Below are positions 6,678 through 11,053 of a DNA stretch of 14,373 bases, piece after piece. Made by a program: the position numbers and the translations under genes. Below the pieces are notes generated by a model, which saw only the letters and a list, made by a program, of their open reading frames with translations, was not told the DNA's origin and searched no databases. Each line of letters begins with the position of its first letter. The first letter of the stretch is position 1. Source of the stretch: an uncultured archaeon (GTDB lineage: Archaea; Nanobdellota; Nanobdellia; Woesearchaeales; CAIVOO01); assembly GCA_903907555.1 (NCBI GenBank), contig CAIVOO010000089.1:1-14373 (forward strand), written 5' to 3'.

Positions 6678-7451
6678 TTACTTCAGTTTTTCCTCGAACT
6701 CGTCAAGCTGTTCCTCGACGATTTCAACAGCCTTGGCGACTATTTCTGCGCACTCGAGCTGTCCGAATGATTCGACGAAAAATATGAAATCCTTGTCACT
6801 CTCATTGAGCTTGACCTGTCCGCTTGATTCATCAACGCATGCGCCGCACAGTATGCAGTCCTGCGGATTTGCAGCAACTAATTTCTTGCCCTTGACTTCA
6901 AACACTTTGGTCGGGCACACCTTAGCCACTGCTTCTGGGTTCTCGACATTTTTTATTTCGATTACCGGATTGTATTTGTAAAATGTGTGGGCTGGGCTCC
7001 ATTTTGCGTGCTCCTTTCCTCTTCCGAGGATTGCGGTTGCCTCAAGCTCCAGCTCCTGGTTTTTCAGCAATTTGACAATTATCATTTCAGGATAAACTGA
7101 TTTTATCGCAGGATCCTTGAATTTGAGCTCTGATGCGTAAACTGTGCAAGGCCCTTTTGCTTTCAGCACTGCTGTAACCTGGCATTTTGCGCATCCTTCC
7201 TTGCTGCACGTGCACTTGTCAATCGGCGTGTATCCCTTCAAGTCTGTCTTGAGAGGAACCAGCCCAAGCCTGTGCGCAATTATCTCATCGTAAAGCACTG
7301 AGTTGTTCTTTCTGATCTCAACAGTCTCAATTGCCAGCGTCGGGACTTCATCTACAATTGTGCGCCTCAATGCATTTGCGAATGCAGGCGTGCTGTCCTT
7401 TAGCAAAAATGATAGCTTCTCTTTTTTGTCATGCAATATTTCTATCTGCAT
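6678..7451 (-). CDS. rpoD: DNA-directed RNA polymerase subunit D (Rpb3 homologue) with Fe-S domain
   Basis: Alpha-like assembly subunit of archaeal RNA polymerase, pairing with subunit L and binding N and P. 257 residues. The N-terminal dimerisation domain shows Pro-Ala-Phe-Ala-Asn-Ala-Leu-Arg-Arg (22-30) and Val-Pro-Thr-Leu-Ala-Ile-Glu (36-42), followed by His60-Arg-Leu-Gly-Leu-Val-Pro-Leu. Domain 2 has a Cys80-x-Cys82...Cys87-x-x-Cys90 group, spaced like the zinc loop of Rpb3. A ferredoxin-like insert follows: Cys179-Pro and Cys199/Cys202/Cys205, enough ligands for one [4Fe-4S] cluster. The C-terminal part returns to the dimerisation helix with Val-Glu-Ser-Phe-Gly. The start ATG is 2 bases after the uS11 stop, with a GGGTG ribosome-binding site inside the end of uS11. 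It is followed by the tRNA-Leu. Confidence 0.97.
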   Translation of the reverse strand: MQIEILHDKKEKLSFLLKDSTPAFANALRRTIVDEVPTLAIETVEIRKNNSVLYDEIIAHRLGLVPLKTDLKGYTPIDKCTCSKEGCAKCQVTAVLKAKGPCTVYASELKFKDPAIKSVYPEMIIVKLLKNQELELEATAILGRGKEHAKWSPAHTFYKYNPVIEIKNVENPEAVAKVCPTKVFEVKGKKLVAANPQDCILCGACVDESSGQVKLNESDKDFIFFVESFGQLECAEIVAKAVEIVEEQLDEFEEKLK

Positions 7452-7453
7452 TT

Positions 7454-7918
7454 TTACACCCTTCTTCCCCTTTTTCCGCCTTTCTTCCTGCAGGTGTCGT
7501 GAGGTATTGGGGTAACATCTTCGATGACTCCTATTCTCATTCCAACTCTTGCGAGCGCCCTGATTGCTGCCTGAGCGCCTGGCCCAGGAGTTGTCGGACC
7601 GTTTGGGCCGCCAGGACCCTTGACTTTTACATGAACTGCATTTATTCCGCGCTCCATCGAAATTTCTGCTGCTTTTTTCGCAGCTGACATTGCTGCTGTC
7701 GGCGAGCTTTCAAGCCTGTGGGCTTTTACAATCTGCCCTCCTGACGAGCGCGCTATGCTCTCTGTTCCTGTTATGTCAGTGATGTGTATAATTGTGTCGT
7801 TGTATGATGCGTAAATGTGGCAAAGCCCCCACCTGATTGTCGGCCTCCTTTCCTGCTGAGGCTGCTGCGGTTGTTCGACCTTAACCTCTGGTTTTGCTGC
7901 TTCTGTTTGCTCTGCCAT
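7454..7918 (-). CDS. rps11: 30S ribosomal protein uS11 (S11P)
   Basis: Small-subunit platform protein near the E site. 154 residues, about 25 longer than typical archaeal uS11. The first 26 residues are an extra Glu/Pro/Gln-rich tail (residues 14-22 are almost all Gln, Pro and Val), probably disordered. The core then begins: Trp-Gly-x-x-His-Ile-Tyr-Ala-Ser-Tyr-Asn-Asp-Thr, Thr-Asp-Ile-Thr-Gly, Arg-Ser-Ser-Gly-Gly, Val-Lys-Val-Lys-Gly-Pro-Gly-Gly, the conserved Pro-Gly-Pro-Gly-Ala-Gln-Ala-Ala-Ile-Arg, and Pro-His-Asp-x-Cys-Arg-x-Lys-Gly-Gly-Lys-Arg-Gly-Arg-Arg at the end. It is separated from uS4 and from rpoD by 2 bases each. Confidence 0.97.
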   Translation of the reverse strand: MAEQTEAAKPEVKVEQPQQPQQERRPTIRWGLCHIYASYNDTIIHITDITGTESIARSSGGQIVKAHRLESSPTAAMSAAKKAAEISMERGINAVHVKVKGPGGPNGPTTPGPGAQAAIRALARVGMRIGVIEDVTPIPHDTCRKKGGKRGRRV

Positions 7919-7920
7919 TT

Positions 7921-8544
7921 TTATTTATTGTCTCTCCTTTGTCTCGGCTTCCTGTTTCTTCCTGGATTCTTGCGAAATTCTTTCTTCTCTTCCTTTTTTG
8001 TCTCTGTAGCTGCACCAGAAACTTCTGGTTTTTTGACAAATCTTTCTGGATGATTCGGATCTGAGAATCCTGATTTCGACCTGAAACCTATGAATCCTTC
8101 CTCAGCTACCGAAACTATGTATGATGGTGATGTGACAACCTTGTCCCCGACTCCAATGTGGCCGTGCACGACAAGCTGCCTTGCCTGCTTCATTGATTTC
8201 GCAAGCTCTTTCCTGTAAACCAATGTCTGCAATCTTCTTTCGAGTATGTTTTTTGTGTCAATGCTTAATGCGTCTTCGATTGCTGCTTCTGCTTTCAGCA
8301 GCCCGAGTTTCTTTAATTTCTGGATAAGCTGTGTTCTTTCCAATTCAAGCTGCCTGCTTCCTCCCATGACTAATCTTTTGGTATTGTGCTTTATTTTTCC
8401 GGCAATTGAGGCCATCTTCCATATCTCTTGCTTGTTGACTAGACCGTAATCTTTCTTAAGACCTTTTTCTGCTTCAATCCTCGCTCTCTGGAATGGATGC
8501 GATGGTCCCTTGAATTTTTTCCTGATTCTTCTAGTGTCTCCCAT
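7921..8544 (-). CDS. rps4: 30S ribosomal protein uS4 (S4P)
   Basis: Primary 16S rRNA-binding protein of the 5' domain. 207 residues. Archaeal features: N-terminal Gly-Asp-x-Arg-Arg-x-Arg-Lys-Lys-Phe and Pro-x-His-Pro-Phe, followed by Leu-x-x-Glu/Lys helices. The S4 RNA-binding fold lies at about 104-165 (Arg-Arg-Leu-Gln-Thr-Leu-Val-Tyr, Ala-Arg-Gln-Leu-Val-Val-His-Gly-His-Ile). The last 30 or so residues form a Lys/Arg/Glu-rich, probably disordered tail, making the protein longer than the usual 170-180. A gap of about 80 bases separates it from uS13, the longest gap inside this cluster, and this gap contains a hairpin. No clear Shine-Dalgarno sequence is seen. Confidence 0.97.
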   Translation of the reverse strand: MGDTRRIRKKFKGPSHPFQRARIEAEKGLKKDYGLVNKQEIWKMASIAGKIKHNTKRLVMGGSRQLELERTQLIQKLKKLGLLKAEAAIEDALSIDTKNILERRLQTLVYRKELAKSMKQARQLVVHGHIGVGDKVVTSPSYIVSVAEEGFIGFRSKSGFSDPNHPERFVKKPEVSGAATETKKEEKKEFRKNPGRNRKPRQRRDNK

Positions 8545-8586
8545 TTTGTTTTTTCTCGTTAAATGCTAATTATTTTTCGCAAAACA

Positions 8587-8628
8587 AAATGGACCCAGAA
8601 ATTTTGCAAAAATTTCTCGTGCCCATTT
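8587..8628 (-). repeat. Hairpin between uS13 and uS4
   Basis: Two nested inverted repeats cover the uS13 stop codon: an outer AAATGG/CCATTT (8587-8592 with 8623-8628) and an inner GAAATTT/AAATTTC (8598-8604 with 8610-8616), separated by a 5-6 nt internal loop. In the operon RNA this would form one interrupted hairpin in the only sizeable gap of the cluster. It may slow ribosomes, mark an RNA processing site, or serve as a regulatory protein site. No T-run follows directly, so a simple terminator is unlikely. Confidence 0.55.
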
Positions 8629-9118
8629 ACTTGCCTTCCTTGGCAGATGCTGCTGCCTTTGCTGTCTTTGAGCGCGTGACGCCCTGGACTTTTCCCTTGT
8701 TCTTTCTGAAGTGCGATTTTGTGCTCTGCCCCCTGACAGGCTGTCCGAGAGAGTGTCTTACACCCTTGTAGGACTTGATCTTCTTCATCATTTTTATGTC
8801 GTTGTCTGTAATGAATGTGAGATCTGAAGAAAGAAGGTGCTTGTTCAGCCCGTCTTCAGGGTCTGACCTTCTGTTAAGCATCCAAGACGGAATCTGATAT
8901 TTTGTAGGATTGACAAGAACATCCTCTATCTTCTTTAGTTCGTTATCTTCTAGATTTCCTGCTTTTTTCACAGGGTCAAGGCCTGCTTTAATGCAGATTG
9001 CATTAGACATCATGAAGCTAATGCCTTTTATTTTCCTTAAAGCCTGAGAAATAGGCTTATTTCCATCCAAATCGGTGTTTATTACCCTTACAATGTGATT
9101 GAACTGGTGTTCTGCCAT
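8627..9118 (-). CDS. rps13: 30S ribosomal protein uS13 (S13P)
   Basis: Head protein of the small subunit contacting P-site tRNA and the large subunit (bridges B1a/B1b). 163 residues, slightly longer than usual because of an Ala/Lys-rich tail. Archaeal features: His-Ile-Val-Arg-Val-x-x-Thr-Asp-Leu-Asp-Gly-Asn-Lys near the start, Ala-Leu-x-x-Ile-Lys-Gly-Ile (the helix-two-turn-helix entry), Pro-Ser-Trp-Met-Leu-Asn-Arg-Arg, Gly-Val-Arg-His-x-x-Gly-Gln-Pro-Val-Arg-Gly-Gln-x-Thr, the nearly invariant rRNA-contacting segment, and a basic C-terminal extension. First gene of the operon; its leader contains a long stem ending 8 bases before the ATG. Confidence 0.97.
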   Translation of the reverse strand: MAEHQFNHIVRVINTDLDGNKPISQALRKIKGISFMMSNAICIKAGLDPVKKAGNLEDNELKKIEDVLVNPTKYQIPSWMLNRRSDPEDGLNKHLLSSDLTFITDNDIKMMKKIKSYKGVRHSLGQPVRGQSTKSHFRKNKGKVQGVTRSKTAKAAASAKEGK

Positions 9119-9126
9119 TTTTAGTA

Positions 9127-9202
9127 CAATAAAGCTCCGAGAAATAAGATTGACTCATTTCCACCCTATAGTGCGCTCAATTTCTTGAACTCGGGCTTAT
9201 TG
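9127..9202 (-). promoter_or_regulatory. Structured 5' leader of the uS13 operon
   Basis: The 5' arm 9202-9190 pairs with the 3' arm 9141-9127 over 13 bp with only two single-base bulges, enclosing about 48 nt that include a smaller ATTGA/TCAAT stem (9181-9177 with 9153-9149). The 3' arm contains CTCGGAG and ends 8 bases before the uS13 ATG. The element begins about where transcription should start from the TATA box at 9229-9238, so it is the whole leader of the operon. Its 76-nt length suggested a tRNA, but no T-loop or anticodon arm is found. It may be an autoregulatory site for a ribosomal protein; this is inference. Confidence 0.6.
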
Positions 9203-9220
9203 TTGATGTGATTGAAAATG

Positions 9221-9243
9221 GATAGTTTATTTATAAAACTATC
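9221..9243 (-). promoter_or_regulatory. Palindromic TATA region before the uS13 operon
   Basis: GATAGTTT (9221-9228) and AAACTATC (9236-9243) form an 8-bp inverted repeat around an AT-only centre. On the minus strand it contains TTTATAAAT, a good archaeal TATA box about 25-30 bases before the start of the structured leader. It also covers the stop codon of eL15. It can therefore be read as the promoter of uS13-uS4-uS11-rpoD, possibly with a dimeric regulator site over the TATA box. Confidence 0.5.
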
Positions 9244-9766
9244 TTTGCTCTGTTCCGAAACCCTTTCTTCGAAATCCTCTTGACTTCTTTCCTGCTTTTG
9301 TCAGTCCCCTGAAAACTCTTCCTTTATGCTGTGCAACCTGTCTTAGCTGCTTGCTTGCAAGAACTGAAGGATGAGTCCTGTCGACGAGGATGACTTCATA
9401 CCAGTAATGGTTTCCGTCCTTTGCTGCAAAATATGAGTTAAGAACTTCGCAGTTCGGGTATGCTTTCACAGCCCTCTGCTCCGCGACAACTTGATATGAG
9501 CTTCCCAAATCCAATCTCATTGACATTGCAGCAGACCTTCTTCCACCTTGAACTTGCTCTCTCCTTCTGCTTCCCCTTTTCAGCCTTACTCTGACGAGGA
9601 AAACTCCCTGCTTTGCCTTGTATCCTAATGCATGAGCCCTGTCAAGTCTTGTCGGATGATCGATTCTTGTGGCATTTGATTCTGCTCTCCACTTGATTAA
9701 CCTGTCTTTCCAGACTGCAGAATCTGGATTCTTCCATGCTTTCTGTAAATATTTGTATAGTGCCAT
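9239..9766 (-). CDS. rpl15e: 50S ribosomal protein eL15 (L15e)
   Basis: Large-subunit protein of archaea and eukaryotes. 175 residues from the ATG at 9766 (Met-Ala-Leu-Tyr-Lys-Tyr-Leu), the start expected for the family. An upstream in-frame alternative would add 10 unrelated residues, lying in the structured leader. Seen: Arg-Leu-Ile-Lys-Trp-Arg, Thr-Arg-Ile-x-x-Pro-Thr-Arg-Leu-Asp-Arg-Ala-x-x-Leu-Gly-Tyr-Lys-Ala-Lys-Gln-Gly, the highly basic Arg-Val-Arg-Leu-Lys-Arg-Gly stretch, Val-Leu-Asn-Ser-Tyr, His-Tyr-Trp-Tyr-Glu-Val-Ile-Leu-Val-Asp, and Arg-Gly-Leu-Thr-x-Ala-Gly-Lys-Lys-Ser-Arg-Gly near the end. A GGAG Shine-Dalgarno sequence lies 6-7 bases before the ATG but is buried in the leader stem. 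It has its own promoter and is separated by 120 bases from uS13. Confidence 0.96.
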   Translation of the reverse strand: MALYKYLQKAWKNPDSAVWKDRLIKWRAESNATRIDHPTRLDRAHALGYKAKQGVFLVRVRLKRGSRRREQVQGGRRSAAMSMRLDLGSSYQVVAEQRAVKAYPNCEVLNSYFAAKDGNHYWYEVILVDRTHPSVLASKQLRQVAQHKGRVFRGLTKAGKKSRGFRRKGFGTEQR

Positions 9767-9772
9767 TTTTGA

Positions 9773-9845
9773 CTCCGAGATATGTATAGAACTCAAGACT
9801 AGCTTGAGATTCAGGGCGCGTTAGCGTTGTCCTACATTTCTCGAG
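9773..9845 (-). promoter_or_regulatory. Structured 5' leader of eL15 sequestering its Shine-Dalgarno
   Basis: The 5' arm 9845-9833 pairs with the 3' arm 9786-9773 over 12 bp with one mismatch and one bulge. Inside is a perfect CTCAAG/CTTGAG hairpin (9808-9803 with 9797-9792). The 3' arm is CTCGGAG again, as in the uS13 leader, and its GGAG is the likely ribosome-binding site 6-7 bases before the ATG. The start of the element matches the expected transcription start from the TATA box at 9865-9872. This arrangement would permit translational control. Confidence 0.6.
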
Positions 9846-9864
9846 AAGAAGGAAAAAGAGGTGG

Positions 9865-9872
9865 TTTAAAAA
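9865..9872 (-). promoter_or_regulatory. Probable TATA box of eL15
   Basis: On the minus strand TTTTTAAA lies 20-27 bases before the first base of the structured eL15 leader. A second AT-rich box at 9894-9904 reads as TATA on either strand and is an alternative. Confidence 0.45.
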
Positions 9873-9893
9873 GATTTGGTTTTAAAACTAAAC

Positions 9894-9904
9894 CTATATA
9901 TATC
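9894..9904 (+). promoter_or_regulatory. Probable TATA box of the ROK gene
   Basis: CTATATATATC in the divergent region between eL15 and the ROK gene. Transcription would start near 9925-9930, giving a leader of about 45 bases. That leader contains a perfect 6-bp hairpin (TTGAAG 9937-9942 with CTTCAA 9947-9952) and a GGTGG ribosome-binding site directly before the ATG. Confidence 0.45.
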
Positions 9905-9972
9905 ACCTTGTCTCTCTTTTTCTTAAAAAGGGGGTGTTGAAGGTTTCTTCAATACTATTACGGGTGGTTTAA

Positions 9973-10851
9973 ATGGATAGAGAGTATCTTATTGGCGTGG
10001 AAGTCAGCTCTAGCAAAATAGAGGCTGGATTAGTCGATTTGAACGGAAAAGTCATTAAAAAAATCATTATGCCCACAGATGTCAAGAAGGGCAAGAACAA
10101 AGTCTGCGAGAATATCATTTTTGCGATTGAAAAAATAAGCAAAGACAAAATTCTCGGTATCGGCATCGGGATGCCTGGGCCTGTCGATTCAAAAAGAGGT
10201 ATAATAATCAATCCAAATTTTCCAGGATGGAAAAATGTCCCGCTGAAAAAAATAGTTGAAGACAAGCTGAACATAAGGGTTGCTGTCGAGAATTCTGCAA
10301 ACTGCTTTACAATAGCTGAATACAAATGCGGATTCGGCAAGAAGATTTCAAACATGGTTGGAGTGCTTGCCAATGAAGCAATCGGTGGCGGGATAATGAT
10401 TGCTGGAAAAATCTATCGGGGGGTTGCAGACAATGCAGGCGAGATAGGGCATATGACTATTGTTGACGACGGAATGAAATGCAGATGCGGCTCCACAGGC
10501 TGCCTCGAGGCATACAGCTCAGGATACGCAATTATTGATGCTTACAGGAAAGCAAGCAAGAAAACAGTTCCAATAGAAGAGATTGTCAATCTTGCAAAGA
10601 AAGACAAGCGAGCAAAGAAGATAATTGAGCAGGCAGCATATTACTTCGGAATAGGATTGGCTAACATAGCAAACACACTAAATCCTGAGATGATAGTTGT
10701 CGGCGGAACAGTGGCAAGCGCCAAGGGATTCTTCGAGATAGCAGAAAAGGAAATGCAGAAAAGGACAAAAGTACTGACAAGAAAAGTCATTTTAGCCAGA
10801 GCCTGCACAGAAGATTCAGGAATATTGGGAGCGAGTTCGACTGTTTTTTAA
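9973..10851 (+). CDS. ROK-family protein, probably not a standard sugar kinase
   Basis: 292 residues covering the full ROK (glucokinase-type) fold. Family features kept: Gly-x-Gly-Met-Pro-Gly-Pro-Val-Asp (64-72), Asn-Pro-Asn-Phe-Pro-Gly-Trp (80-86), Ala-Gly-Glu-Ile-Gly-His160-Met, the zinc motif Cys170-x-Cys172-Gly-x-x-Gly-Cys177-Leu-Glu, and Asn-Pro-Glu-x-Ile-Val-Val-Gly-Gly near the C-terminus. Features lost: the N-terminal phosphate loop Asp-x-Gly-Gly-Thr is Glu10-Val-Ser-Ser-Ser14. The catalytic Asp in Glu-Asn-Asp-Ala-Asn is Ser108. The second phosphate motif Gly-Thr-Gly-x-Gly-Gly-Gly is Asn-Glu-Ala-Ile-Gly-Gly-Gly (134-140). There is no N-terminal helix-turn-helix as in ROK repressors. 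Known ROK kinases use the Asp as general base, so phosphotransfer is doubtful; a sugar- or nucleotide-binding role is possible. A GGTGG sequence precedes the ATG. It is transcribed away from eL15. Confidence 0.9.
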   Translation: MDREYLIGVEVSSSKIEAGLVDLNGKVIKKIIMPTDVKKGKNKVCENIIFAIEKISKDKILGIGIGMPGPVDSKRGIIINPNFPGWKNVPLKKIVEDKLNIRVAVENSANCFTIAEYKCGFGKKISNMVGVLANEAIGGGIMIAGKIYRGVADNAGEIGHMTIVDDGMKCRCGSTGCLEAYSSGYAIIDAYRKASKKTVPIEEIVNLAKKDKRAKKIIEQAAYYFGIGLANIANTLNPEMIVVGGTVASAKGFFEIAEKEMQKRTKVLTRKVILARACTEDSGILGASSTVF

Positions 10852-10860
10852 TTTTTTATT
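10842..10860 (+). terminator. T-rich terminator after the ROK gene
   Basis: Two T-runs of six bases each cover and follow the ROK stop codon, the usual form of archaeal intrinsic termination. Confidence 0.5.
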
Positions 10861-10873
10861 GTTAATGAGAATA

Positions 10874-11016
10874 CTTCGGCTTTCAAGCCGAAGATGTGCC
10901 AATAGCACATTGATATTCGAAGTTAACTTCAAAAACCTAGGCGTTACAATGGAACATAAGTATTGTTATCGTAATATATCTCGGCATTTATGCCGAGGTT
11001 TTTGATTCTCGAATAT
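10874..11016. repeat. Gene-free cluster of hairpins before rad50
   Basis: No coding region is seen in the 200 bases between ROK and rad50. Instead there are: a 9-bp hairpin (10874-10882 with 10885-10893); ATGTGC/GCACAT (10894-10899 with 10905-10910); the palindrome GAAGTTAACTTC (10919-10930); a long-range stem ATATTCGA/TCGAATAT (10913-10920 with 11009-11016); inside it an 11-of-12 bp stem (10931-10942 with 10992-11003); ACAAT/ATTGT (10946-10950 with 10962-10966); and a 7-bp hairpin CTCGGCA/TGCCGAG (10980-10986 with 10991-10997) followed by GTTTTT. The last hairpin and the 12-base stem compete for the same bases. The two strong hairpins share a CGGC...GCCG core. It could be a small structured RNA, or the paired ends of a decayed IS200/IS605-type element. 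Confidence 0.6.
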
Positions 11017-11022
11017 ATAAAA
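11013..11022 (+). promoter_or_regulatory. TATA box of rad50
   Basis: ATATATAAAA lies 32-41 bases before the rad50 ATG, giving a leader of about 10 bases or less. No Shine-Dalgarno sequence is seen in that short leader. Confidence 0.5.
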
Positions 11023-11053
11023 AGTTATAAACCCGAAAGCTAATTTTATCTCT

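Noticed and set aside
9127..9202. Possible tRNA because of its 76-nt length and paired ends
   Set aside because: No GTTCRANY T-loop, no anticodon stem of 5 bp with a 7-nt loop, and the closing stem has bulges; it is better read as a leader structure.
9767..9796. Ten-residue N-terminal extension of eL15
   Set aside because: The family starts at Met-Ala-Leu-Tyr-Lys, and the extension lies inside the structured leader; the GGAG sequence fits the ATG at 9766.
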